NCBI GenBank assembly: GCA_027596195.1
Contig: JADGJG010000116.1
Coordinates: forward strand, 1-41,394
DNA from: Podochytrium sp. JEL0797
Taxonomy: Eukaryota > Chytridiomycota > Chytridiomycetes > Chytridiales > Chytriomycetaceae
DNA length: 41,394 nt
Direction of reading: 5' to 3'
The position numbers were made by a program, and so were the translations under genes. Below are positions 18,805 through 29,600 of the stretch, one piece after another. Under the pieces are notes generated by a model. The model was not told where the DNA came from. It did no database searches and was given only the letters and a program-made list of their open reading frames with translations. The first letter of the stretch is position 1, and each line of letters opens with the position of its first letter.

Positions 18805-20324
18805 ATGCTCTTTGCTAACATCCTGGTCCTCGCCACGGCCTTTTCATGCCAGGTTCAGGCGGAAACGTTGTTCACAGTACCATTGAATCAGCCTGGGTAC
18901 CCGTACAGCGGATTTTCCATGGGTAAGTCCGTTTTTTTGGAAATCACCTGTCAAGAAGGAAACTGACACTGAAGTGGAACAGGCGGCAAGACGGAAAATG
19001 TCGACAATCGTTTGGTCATGACTTGTCTCCCACCATGGAACCCAAGCACGAACGAAGCTGGGCGTGAAGCCATCGGTATGTGCACGCACTTCGTCAGGAT
19101 TGGCTAGGTTTCTGATCTTGAATTTTTACAGCAACCTCCTGGGATTACCTCCTCTACGGATCCGTCGAAGCCACCATTCAGCAGTCTACTGTTGGTGGAA
19201 TCGTGACGTACTTGACCCTCATCAACCATGTATGTCTGGAATGCTTGCAAAGATTGACGGTTGTATTCTAACGATCTTTTTTATCCTTGATAGGAAACTC
19301 ACGACGAGATCGACTTCGAGTGGATCGGGGATGAGGTAAATAACAAGTGGCCTTTCTTTTTTTCCACCTTTTTTTAATAAAAAAAAATACAGAGAACGAC
19401 TGTTTGGACCAACATGTTCTACCGTGGACGTCGTGAGAGATACAGAATTGATTTGGATGAGATTTGGTCGTCGCAAGTTGTAAGTGGCGTGTCATAAGCC
19501 TATATAAATTCTGACCGTCAACCCAGTCCACCGGCCCCGAAGACAACGCCGAAATTCCTCACGTCTACAAAATCGATTGGACTCCTGTCGCTATTACGTG
19601 GTCTGTCGATGGAAAGGTGGTGCACCTCCAAGAACGCGTGCACACCTACGAGGCTGCCAATACAGGAGATATGCTCCCTTACGACCACTACCACTACCCG
19701 GACACTCCTTTGACGGTCAACTTTGGCATCTGGAACTACCAAATCAAAACATGGGCCAACGGGCCTGTGGATTGGGCTAGTGGAAAATATGAAAACGGAT
19801 TCTCCGCCTCTGTATGGGACATCAAGGTCACTCCTTTCACTGGACCAATTCCACACTACACCGACCCACTCTACGTGCCCACCGCCAACGTTTACGAGAA
19901 CGGGCCCGATACTCAAGTTCCCCCAACGAGCAGCTTCCCAGAGCCAACCACTCCTGCTGTTCACACTACCACGCCGATTGTCGAAAAGCACATTCCCACT
20001 ACCGCTGTCATCACCACCACCGCATCTGTTGAGAAGCTCATCCCGACTACCGAAGCGGCCACCACCACGGCGTCTGTCGAGAAGCCTGTGCCAACCACCG
20101 AGAAAGTTGCTACCACCACCGCATCTGTTGAGAAGCCTGTGCCAACCACCGAGAAAGTTGCCACCACCACGGCTTCTGTCGAAAAGCCTGCGCCAACCAC
20201 CGAGAAGGCTGTTCCCACTACCCGCGCCTCGACTGCGGCTGTTCCAACCGACATTATTGTAGAAGGCAGCGCGCGCTCGCTGATGGCTTCTGTGTTTATT
20301 TCTTGCGCGTTCTTGTTGGTTTAA
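18805..20324 (+). CDS. GPI-anchored Crh-like GH16 transglycosylase, copy B (divergent)
   Basis: Six exons: 18805-18922, 18983-19075, 19132-19229, 19294-19335, 19393-19479, 19527-20324; 411 aa. Signal peptide MLFANILVLATAFSCQVQA; GH16 core with LLYGSVEATIQQSTVGG, catalytic DEIDFEWIG (Glu108, Asp110, Glu112), VWTNMFYRGRRERY, TWSVDGK and NTGDMLPYDHYHYPDTPL. It is the odd member of the array. The N-terminal segment containing the conserved CN/QL Cys and FDGPN is missing, and the matching C-terminal Cys (TCY in other copies) is replaced in IKVTPFTG, so the pair was lost together. The linker contains four near-perfect 16-residue Thr/Val/Glu/Lys repeats, and the tail (LMASVFISCAFLLV) fits a GPI signal. 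Intron positions overlap partly with copy A and partly with copies C-E. Confidence 0.88.
20013..20204 (+). repeat. Four 48-bp coding tandem repeats in GH16 copy B linker
   Basis: Units begin at 20013, 20061, 20109 and 20157. Each encodes about TTTASVEKPVPTTEKV. Units two to four are nearly identical and the first is more diverged. This is a Thr-rich, probably O-glycosylated stalk between the catalytic domain and the GPI anchor. Confidence 0.9.
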
Positions 20325-20610
20325 ATTTGAGTTTGACCTTCAAAAAATATATTTATACATTTTTGTTTTTGTTCATTTTCCTCCCTACATGCAGTCGGAA
20401 AATTACTCGCGGAATCCGCTCGCGTCAAAACTTGGGATATTCGAATGATGATGTCAGGTCCGCAGAAATGGAATTTTTTCGCCTTGGCACAAATTATCAG
20501 CAATCGAAAAAGCCAAGTGACTCATGACAAAATGCGACGAAGCGGGGCTCAGGTTCGTTGGCAACAAGCCAGGAATGCCGAGAGGGTTGTTTATCTTTTG
20601 CAGAAAAATC

Positions 20611-21959
20611 ATGACCGTTTTCGCAACACTTGCTCTTCTCGCTCTCGGCGCCCGCGCACAGAGGGCCCCAGCCCTCTTTGAGGGCAGCAACTGCAACTTG
20701 GATGTCTCCAGCTTCAATGGGCCAAACTCTGCGTTCTTGGATGTCTTTGAAAACCCGTCCGGTGGTGTTGGGTGGACCAGTGGCAATGTCACATACGCGA
20801 ATGGCAACATGATCATGACGATGACCCCTCCCAAGGAGGTTAACGGACCGAACGGAAACCAGGTAAATAACGAGCTTCAATTGTTTGTGAAACGTGATCC
20901 CGTTTTGGCAGCTTCATACCCTCCTCTCCCTCCCTGTTCAATCTCTAAACCATTTTTAGGTCATGTTTACATCGAACTTGTACCTCCTCTACGGATCCGT
21001 CGAAATTCGATTGAAGCAGGCCGATGTGGGAGGCGCTGTGACCTACATGACAATGTTGAACCGCGAATCAAAAGATGAGATTGATCTGGAGTGGGTGGGC
21101 AACGAGCACGATACGGTCTGGACAAACATGTTTTACCGAGGAATCAGAGAGAGAATTGCGGGTACCGGAATGTCCAAATGGGCCGCGCAGTTGGTGAGAT
21201 ACTGTTTTTTCGAGGTTGTTGTCCAATTTTCTGACCACCACCCACCGGCAACCAGCCTGTTTCCGACACGAGCAGCAAATTCCACACATACAGGGTGGAC
21301 TGGCTTCCAGAGTCGATCACGTGGAGTGTTGATGGCGCTGTGATTCGCACGCAGAACAAGAGCGCGACATACGAGTTGGCCGGCACAGGAGATATGGCGA
21401 AACTCGCAAACGGCTCCTATTATGACCACTACCACTACCCTGACACTCCCTTGGCAATTGACATTGGCATCTGGAACGATCAATCTCCCATCTGGGGTAA
21501 TTTTTTCCTCCCACTAATTTTGAGTTTCCTCTCATCTCATACCGACTATTCACTACAGGCAATGGCCCAATTAATTGGAACAGCCCCTCTTCTTCCTCCG
21601 GATTTTCTGCCGAGGTCGCTTCCGTCAAAGTTTCGTGTTACACTGGTCCTTTGCCTGAGCCAACAAAGACCTATGTCCTTCCGACAAATCTCCCCACCGC
21701 CGCACCACCCGTTCAATCGCTTGCGTCGCCAATCCCGAACGGACCCGCTGTTCTCCCCCTTCCAAGCGGGGTTGCACCTGCTGTCATTCCCAATGGACCT
21801 GCTGAGCTTCCTCTGCCTGGCGCGCCAGGTGCCTCTATTACCACTGCTGACGGCGCCAAGGGAACCGATGCCGCCGATGAAGGCAGCGCCAAGCCAAGCT
21901 CTTCTCGCGAAATTGTTTTCTCTGTGGTTCTCTTTGCGACCCTTCTTTTCGTTATCTAA
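20611..21959 (+). CDS. GPI-anchored Crh-like GH16 transglycosylase, copy C
   Basis: Four exons: 20611-20862, 20960-21193, 21256-21496, 21559-21959; 375 aa. The ATG at 20611 is chosen over 20524 because it starts a signal peptide (MTVFATLALLALGARAQ). Then come EGSNCNLDVSSFNGPN, LLYGSVEIRLKQADVGGAV, catalytic DEIDLEWVG (Glu124, Asp126, Glu128), VWTNMFYRG, TWSVDGAVIRTQ and TGDM...YYDHYHYPDTPL. The conserved C-terminal Cys is in VKVSCYTG. The tail is Pro/Gly/Ala-rich with a repeated IPNGPA element, ending in EIVFSVVLFATLLFVI, a GPI-type signal. Compared with copies D and E, the N-terminal FDGPN-to-Trp segment is longer and there is an intron before VMFTSN. Role as in copy A. Confidence 0.88.
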
Positions 21960-22109
21960 GTTCCGTTTCGTATTTATCGTGATTAAAAACCGTCGGCCCG
22001 CGCAGTCGATGATCAAATGTGACTGACAATTCTTGAAAATTCAAAACAAACTGATACGACCGACTTTCTTGCCGTCATTTCGCCGCCATTTCACTCAACG
22101 AAATAGCAA

Positions 22110-23281
22110 ATGAAAACTCTTCTCGCCCTCACCGCACTTGCCCTTGGCGTCCAGGCCAATCTCTTTGGTGGGAACAGCTGCAACCTTGATATCCCTCGCT
22201 TCGATGGTCCCAACGCTGCTTTCGACGCTCCAAATTGGGGAGGCAAAATCGAATACAAAGGCGGAATCATGGCCATGATCATGACACCTCCTACCCCGCC
22301 GCTGACGCAAGATTCGCATGGAAACCAAGTGATTTTGACGAGCCACCTCGAACTCCTCTATGGCACCGTGGAGGTCACTTTGCGGCAGGCTCCCGTCGGC
22401 GGTGCTGTCACATATCTAACTCTGATCAACCAGGTATGTAATTCATGGTTGTATTTTGTGATACGGTTTCACGCATTTGCAAAAGTCTCATAACTTTTTT
22501 TCCACTCAATAGGACACACTGGATGAGATTGATTTGGAGTGGGTGGGCAGCGAGCGAGATACAGTTTGGCATAATTTTTTTTACCGTGGACTCCGCGAAA
22601 TCGATCCGGAACGCGAAGCTGAACGCTGGAGCGCGCAATGGCCCGTCCCTTCCGACAACAGCGTCAACTTTCACAAGTACAAGATCGAATGGATGCCTGA
22701 CTACATCTCGTGGTTTGTTGACGACGTGAAGGTGCACACGCAGTTCAAGAAGGACACGTTTGAACTTGCCGGAACGGGCGATATGGCACAATTTCCGAAC
22801 GGGACCTACTACGATCACTACCACTTCCCAACGACACCACTCACTGTCAATCTCGGTATGCATTCATTTCTCGGGCGCGCTTGATTGTTATTGGTGCTGA
22901 CTTGCAACACAAACAGGCCTCTGGAATCAACAATCACCCATTTGGAGTAACGGGCCTATATCGTGGGGGGACGCGTCGAGTGCGAATGGATATTGTGCGG
23001 AAGTCGCGTGTTTGAAAGTGACTTGTTATGAGGGTCCGATGCCAACCGACACGATCTCGATTTCGTTGCCGAGCCGAACGCCACGGCCGACTCCAAACCC
23101 ACCAGCCATTGTGCCAGCAACAACTTCCGCGATTCCTGTGACGACTGCTATTTCGCCTCCTTTGGTGGGTCCAACTGCGACTTCTGGTATCGCCGCCCCA
23201 ACTGGGACTGTCGAGAACGGCTCTGGATCTATTGCGCCAGTTGCTATATTAACTGTGTCGGCACTCGGTTTTATCTTCTAA
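22110..23281 (+). CDS. GPI-anchored Crh-like GH16 transglycosylase, copy D
   Basis: Three exons: 22110-22433, 22513-22855, 22917-23281; 343 aa, the fewest introns in the array. Signal peptide MKTLLALTALALGVQA; then NSCNLDIPRFDGPNAAF, WGGKIEYKGG, LLYGTVEVTLRQAPVGGAV, catalytic DEIDLEWVG (Glu113, Asp115, Glu117), HNFFYRGLREIDPE, SWFVDDVKVHTQ and LGLWNQQSPIWSNGP. The conserved C-terminal Cys (LKVTCYEG) is kept, and two extra Cys occur just before it (GYCAEVACLK). A short Pro/Thr linker precedes a weak hydrophobic tail (APVAILTVSALGFIF), consistent with GPI attachment. Both introns are shared in position with copy E, suggesting D and E are sister duplicates. AATAAA lies at 23311-23316. Confidence 0.9.
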
Positions 23282-23310
23282 TCTTTCAAATATGTATTTC
23301 TTCTTCTGAA

Positions 23311-23316
23311 AATAAA
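23311..23316 (+). terminator. Poly(A) signal of GH16 copy D
   Basis: AATAAA lies 30 nt after the stop codon of copy D. Confidence 0.5.
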
Positions 23317-23594
23317 GATGTTTTTTTGTTGATTCACGTCAACACGTGTCGAAGGGAGGCCGCAAGTCTCGTGGAAACATTTTGAGTGTGGCGCCAAGAA
23401 GTGATATGTAACAAGTGGCAAACAGTCAACAAAGCATCCAATCGAGTAACAATGACTGTGAGCTGTCAAAAAATGTTCAACAATCTCGCAACTTGGCGAT
23501 CGGTTTGCGGGTTCAACACTTGATGCCACGATCCTATAAAAGCAGCAAACCAATCATCAATTTCCCCCATATCAAAACATACCCGATAGCCACA
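23317..23594. promoter_or_regulatory. Promoter region of GH16 copy E with TATA box
   Basis: Intergenic DNA before copy E. TATAAAA at 23535-23541 lies 54 nt before the ATG at 23595, the same spacing as the TATA boxes of the His-Gly genes near 1.7 and 3.6 kb. No other signal is recognised. Confidence 0.6.
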
Positions 23595-24925
23595 ATGATC
23601 CGACTTATCACTCTTGCCGCATTCGCTGGCGGTGCCAGTGCCAACAGCCTCCTCCAAGACCACTTGTGGGGACAATCCACCTTGTTCAACGGCTTCAACA
23701 GCTTCGAAGGCGACACTTGTCAACTGATCATCCCCTCGTTCGACGGTCCAAGCGACGCATTCACTGCTGCGGACTGGGGTGGTAAAATCAACTACGACGG
23801 CGGTGTCATGGAAATGGTTATGACTCCTCCGTCAAACCCATTCGCTCCGGAGTCTCACGGAAACCAAGTCATCCTCACAAGTGACCTCTACCTCCTCTAC
23901 GGCACTGTCGAAGTCACTCTGCGCCAGGCTCCCGTCGGTGGTGCCGTCACCTACTTGACTCTCATCAACCAGGTTTGTCGGGATTGCTTGCAAATTTTTT
24001 TTCTGACGCTACTTTTTTCGTTGATAGGAAACTCACGACGAGATTGACTTCGAGTGGATCGGCAATGAGCGCTGGAACGCATGGAGTAACTTCTTTTACA
24101 AAGGCCTGCGCGAAATCGACCCCGTTACTGTAGCTGAAAAGTGGGCGAGACAACTGGTAAGATTCTTTTCCGCACTCAATTTTTCCCGTCGTTCTGACAA
24201 CACGATTTTTTCTTCAGCCCGTCTCCTCCGATACCCACGAGAACTGGCACACTTACAAAATCGAGTGGATGCCAGAGTACATTGCTTGGTACATTGACGG
24301 CGTGAAGGTCCACAAGCAAGACAAGAAGTATACTTGGCAACCGGCCGGAACTGGTGACATGGCAACCGACGAGAACGGCAAATACTACGACCATTTCCAC
24401 TACCCAATGACCCCCCTCACCATCAACCTTGGTATGTGTTGATTTTGGACGCGGCTGAATCCGATCCTCATTTTTCCTGGAAACCTAACTTCTGATTCAA
24501 CAGGCCTCTGGAATCAACAATCCCCTATCTGGGCAAACGGGCCTATCGATTGGACTGACGCTTCCACCTCTTCCGGATATTCCGCGTATGTGAAGGACCT
24601 CAAAATCACGTGTTACGACGGCCCCAAACCCGATGTCCCCTCTTGGAAACCATCTCGTACCACTACCACTACCGCGGCCAGAACTTCCACCACTACCCCG
24701 GCACCACCACCCCCAGCGACGACAAATGCGGAAATTACGACGACGGCCGGGCCAGGGCCCGTGCTACCAATTCCAACCGCTGCACCCACCAATGCTCCAA
24801 TTCAAACTTCCGCGGATGTGCCTGTGGAAACAGCGATGTCAGTCACAATCAACATTGACGGCGGGGCTTCGCAGCTTATTCTCGCTGGATTCGCGTCTAT
24901 CGCCTCTCTGCTGCTCTCTATTTAA
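23595..24925 (+). CDS. GPI-anchored Crh-like GH16 transglycosylase, copy E
   Basis: Four exons: 23595-23972, 24028-24156, 24218-24431, 24504-24925; 380 aa. Signal peptide MIRLITLAAFAGGASA, then an insertion of about 20 residues not in other copies (NSLLQDHLWGQSTLFNG), followed by EGDTCQLIIPSFDGPSDAF, WGGKINYDGG, LLYGTVEVTLRQAPVGGAV, catalytic DEIDFEWIG (Glu131, Asp133, Glu135), WSNFFYKGLREIDP, AWYIDGVKVHKQ and LGLWNQQSPIWANGPIDW. The C-terminal Cys is in LKITCYDG. A Thr/Pro linker and the tail SQLILAGFASIASLLLSI fit GPI anchoring. It is last in the array, and AATAAA at 24950-24955 follows. The strong identity of the segment around LLYGTVEVTLRQAPVGG with copy D indicates recent duplication or gene conversion. 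Confidence 0.9.
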
Positions 24926-25723
24926 TATTAACTGGCTATTTATTGTGTGAATAAAACTCCTGACTTTCTGAAATCTCGATGCTGAATAGTGTCCAACAAA
25001 TCTCAACCCCGATGTTTTGAAGCTTGCGATGTCGCGCGTTTCATTGATACCCACTTAAATGAAGTCGAAGTAAAAGCGGAAGGCAATGTGTTCCATGTGG
25101 TATGGTGAAGCTACTCGAACCCAAACAGGCCAGGCTGTTCTGATCCAACTTTTGACATTTCACGTCCCCCAACTTGGCGAGAAGGCATCAGAGATACTCG
25201 TCCACATTCCTGATTCGGAATCAATAGCGGTTGTATTTGAATTGGCCCTGCGCGTCCTTCCGCCGTGGTGACAATTCAAATGGGGGGTGGGTCGTCGTTG
25301 TTTCCCTTTCAGACACCGAAACACAGTCAAAAAGTACGACGCCCGCCCCCGAGCACATGTCCCATCCCCACACCCACGCCCATCGCATCAACGTATCAAC
25401 TGCATCAGTATTCGAACAGCAACCTATTCATGAGATCGGATGGACGAAATAAGGCGAACGGATGATTATGCGATGGGGATGGAGGTTGACACCATGGCAT
25501 GCATCTCGCCGCCGCGCTCGTTGCCGACTCCTCGATGGCCTCGAATTCGCTCGCATGGATCGGTTATGAACCAGTCGAAGGGATGAGACTGCTGGGAGTA
25601 GTGTTGCCATGACCTTGCGCACGAACGAGGGTTGCATTTGAAATACCCACTCGGCCACGCTCCACCACACTTCTCCCACTCCTCGAATTCGAAATCAATA
25701 CTAACCGCACGTTCCTCATCCAG
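24926..25723. other. RPL10 5' region including an unplaced upstream exon and intron
   Basis: No independent gene is visible. The right end is the 3' part of an intron: branch site TACTAAC at about 25700-25706 and acceptor CAG at 25721-25723. The first exon of RPL10, which must end in A followed by GT, lies somewhere upstream. Candidate donors include 25070 (GTAAAA) and 25578 (GTAGTG), but none is decisive. I looked for a box C/D snoRNA in this intron and saw no convincing pair. Confidence 0.5.
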
Positions 25724-26382
25724 TGGGTCGTCGTCCAGCTAGATGCTACCGTTACTGTAAGAACAAGCCTTACCCCAAGTCTCGTTTCTGTCGCGGAGTT
25801 CCCGACCCCAAGATCCGTATCTACGACTTGGGACGTAAGAAGGCCACCGTCGATGAGTTCCCCCTCACCATCCACTTGCTCTCCGACGAGTACCAGCAGA
25901 TCTCTTCCGAGTCGCTCGAGGCTGCCCGTATCTGTGCCAACAAGTACATTGCCAAGACCTCTGGAAAGGACTCTTTCCACATGAGAATCCGTGTCCACCC
26001 GTTCCACGTTATCCGTATCAACAAGATGCTTTCCTGCGCCGGAGCCGATCGTCTCCAACAGGGTATGCGTGGAGCTTTCGGAAAGCCCACCGGAAAGGTC
26101 GCCCGTGTCAACATTGGACAGGTGCTCGTGTCGATCCGCACGCGTGACAACAACAAGGACATTGTGTACGAGGCTTTGCGTCGTTGCAAGTACAAGTTTG
26201 CCGGTCGTCAAAAGATTATCGTGTCGGACAAATGGGGTTTCACCAAGTTGACGCGTACCCAATACGCCATCGACAGACAGGCTGGTTTGCTCCAACCGGA
26301 CGGTTGTTACGTCAAGTACTTGGCCGAGAAGGGTCCATTGGAGAAGTCTCTCCTCCAGATGGAGCGTGCTGCCCGTTCTTAA
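25724..26382 (+). CDS. RPL10: 60S ribosomal protein uL16 (RPL10), start codon split by intron
   Basis: The main coding exon encodes [20 protein letters not shown] and the rest of a near-canonical uL16, ending [13 protein letters not shown]; the protein is 219 aa with the initiator Met. Hallmarks include [38 protein letters not shown], the basic [18 protein letters not shown] loop that reaches toward the peptidyl-transferase/P-site region, and [10 protein letters not shown]. uL16 joins late cytoplasmic 60S subunits. The exon begins TG GGT directly after a CAG acceptor, so the initiator ATG must be A (upstream exon) plus TG (here). The upstream exon is not resolved, so the feature is 5'-partial. 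AATAAA is at 26440-26445. Codon bias is strong toward C-ending codons, as expected for a highly expressed gene. Confidence 0.97.
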
Positions 26383-26439
26383 ATGTTTCAAGCGGTATTT
26401 GCTTGATGGGTTATCTGGGTTTTTTGTCGATCATCAAAG

Positions 26440-26445
26440 AATAAA
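26440..26445 (+). terminator. Poly(A) signal of RPL10
   Basis: AATAAA lies 58 nt after the RPL10 stop codon. Confidence 0.55.
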
Positions 26446-26607
26446 GATAACGATCGTTTCGTCTTATATATAACTTATTTTTGCGCGGAGTTTGAATCAA
26501 ATTTCCTGCAAATTTCATCAGAAGAAAGATTTACATCGGACTCCAATTTTTTACGGCACCGGGAATCCCCATCAGAACGCTTCAGCCCCAGAGGACCACT
26601 TTAAAAG

Positions 26608-29600
26608 ATGGCCGATACTCCATCGGAAGAAACGCGCGAACCGCAAGACACGCCCTCCTCTAACGGAGAAGGTTTCCAAAACGACGGGGCCTCTATTCTC
26701 GACTCCTCCGCCGACGCGTCCAACAACGCACAAGACGCCGACCCTATTCTCCCCACTACCGCCGCCTCAGACGACCAACACCCCACTACGGCCGGCGGCG
26801 GCGGCGGTGGAGCGGGTGGCGAGTCCGAAAACGAAGCCATCAACCTCCTCCAATCCATCGTCAAAAAACACGACATGTTTGACCAAGACAAAGAAGACGC
26901 CGAAATCGCCGCCCTTGTCAAAGTCGCCATGGACGAAGGGGCCGCGGTGACACCCGAAGCGGGTGGTGGTGGTGGCGGAATGGGCGAAGAACGCGAACTC
27001 ACGGAAGAAGAGAAAATCATGATGCAAGTCAAAACCATGATTCGTTTCTTGCAAGAAAATATCCCGTCTCCCACTCTCTCGCAAGAGAGTGAGTATTCTC
27101 ACGCTAAAGTCGGGGAAGCCGGTTTCGATGTGCGGATGCGCGCCGAGTATGAAAATCTGTATCGGTTGTTCATTACGGCGCGTAGAAACAACCAAGGGCT
27201 CGTGAAAAAGTTACGGGATATGAAGAGTGAAATCGTTTCGAACGCGACCAAAGTGGAGGCGGCCATGAAGCTTTTCCAGGAGGACCGAGTTGTGATTGCG
27301 GGACTCAAGAAGGAATTGAAGAAGGCGTGGAAGATTGTGGAGATGAGTAAGGATAAGGAGATGAAGGCGAAAGATGCCATGTTGAATCTCAAGTCGGAGG
27401 TGGACACCATCAAGCGAGAGGCTGTGAAGGGTGGCGTCGCTGTGTATCAGACGAAACCTGGGGGCGGCGGTGGTGGTGGTGGTGGTGGTGGGATGGATAT
27501 GGTTCAGGAGAATTTGCAGCTTCAGATGGAGGTTGATGCGCATGTTAAGGTGAATTCTTGTGTACCCTTTTTTGGAGGCACTCTTTCTAACCACCCGAGT
27601 ATCTTTAGGACAAGCAAGAACTGGCGCAAAAGCACCACCTCGCCCTCACCGATATTCGCATCCTGAATCAAGAAATCAAAGATCTGAACGGCAAAATCGA
27701 CACGCACGTGCACGAAAAACAAAAAGCCATCCATGAAATGAACCTCGTGAACGACTTGCTGCAGAGCAAAAAATCGGACCAAGACCGCGAATCGCGCATC
27801 CGCGACAAGCTCGAAACCAGCCTGCAAGAAAAGGCGGCCGTGATTGACACCAAGGTGGCTGAGATGAAGGAAAAGAAGGGAGAAGTGAAGGGGTTGAAGG
27901 AGGCGATTAATCGACTCGAGATGCAGGTTAAGGATGAGAAGTTGAAGGTTGAGAAGGAAGCGAATGAGAAGCTAGCTGTTTTGGCGAGAGTTATGCGGAT
28001 GCAGGCGGAGATTGAGGAGCAAAAAGTTAAAGCGGAGCACGCGAAAAGAGATGCCAAGGCGGGCGGTAATCCCGTGGACCACGAGCTGTATAAATGCAAA
28101 GAGGAGATCAAGACCCTGCGACGTGCGAATGATGGTCTTCAGAAGGAAGCCAAGCAGTCTGAGGAAGCCAAGATGGCAGCTGAAATTGAACGCGATGCAG
28201 CCAAGGTATGAAACTTATTCGTATTTTGTAAAACTAATCATTGAAAAATCAGAGCGCAAAATACTCTCTCACCAGAGAAACAGAAAGCATGAAACACCAA
28301 ATGGAGAACAGCATCAAGCAAATTGAAATGCTGACCAAAGAACGAGACGCAGCCCAAAAGAACGTGGTCAAAGCCATCGGAGCCACGCAACGCCAATTCA
28401 ACGTCGTTAAACTGTCGGACCAGGCCCAACGAACCTTGGAACATGAAATCGCGAGTTTCAAAGAGGAGGCTGGAAAAATGAGAAAGGTGCACACGCGGGT
28501 TTTGAAGTTTCAAGTTTTATGGAATTATTAAGCTATTGTATTCACCAATCCTAGATCATTTACTCCCTCGAAAAAGAACGCGACTACCATCTCACCGAAT
28601 TCACCAAACTCGAAGGACAAGTAACCCTCCAAGACGAAGAGCTCCAAATGAAGCAAATGCTGCTATTTGACGCGCGCAAGAAAATCTCCGAGCTCGAGCG
28701 CAAGCGCAAAGAGCAAACGCAAATGTACGAAACCGTGCGCACGGACCGCAACTTGTATTCCAAAAACCTGATTGAATGCGAAGACGAGATTACCGAGTTG
28801 AAGCGCAAGTTGAAGATTATGGGGCATCAGATTGAGCAATTGAAGGAGGAGATTGCGGCCAAAGAGTCTGGTGAGTGGGGAGGGAATGTGTCGCTTTTTG
28901 TTGACTCACTCATATTTTTCGTCTCGATTACGCCAGAAATCGCAAAGGGTCATTTTGAACACAGCAAACTCGAAAAAGCCAAAGAAGGACTCGCATTGCA
29001 AATTACCAAGCTCCAAACGCAGTTTGAAGAGGCCCAGGCGGCCATCAAGCACCGACTTGCCGAAGAAAACAAGCTGCGCCACGTGATTGACGAAGGTGAT
29101 GCCGCGCGGTCCAAATTGAAGAAGGAGTACGATTCAGTCGTTCAAGCGAGGGTAAAGAAGACCCTCTTTGTCGAGATTAAGTTCGCTGACTTTTTCCTTT
29201 TTAGGACGTCCTCTGCAGCCAAGTCATTCACCGCAACGAAGAAATCACGCTCCTCTACGAAAAGATCAAAATTCACATTTCCACTCTTAACAAGGGCGAA
29301 CTGCAGTACTATGAACGCATCGAAGACATTCGCGTGTTGAAGCTCGAAATCAAAAAACTGCGACGCGAAAAGGCACTGTTGCAGACGGAAACGCAGAATG
29401 TGGACGGATTGCGTAACGAGATTTTTAAGCTGCATAAAGACGTGTTGAAGGAGAGAACGAGGGTTAAGGTGTTGGAAGGTAAGATTTCGTAAGGGTTTTG
29501 AACCGTCAACAAGTACTGCCATAATTAACGTCCCACACACACCCATCCCCTCACACACACAAACACAATGAACAGAGGAACTTGAATCCCCCATGAACAT

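Noticed and set aside
19480..19526. TATATAAA-like element at 19501
   Set aside because: It lies inside intron 5 of GH16 copy B and is not upstream of any start, so it is not treated as a promoter.
25070..25720. Intronic snoRNA in the RPL10 upstream intron
   Set aside because: I found no convincing box C plus box D pair or terminal stem by eye; a covariance-model scan would be needed.
25564..26391. 275-aa minus-strand frame over RPL10
   Set aside because: Antisense shadow of a strongly codon-biased ribosomal gene; composition is explained by the complementary codons.
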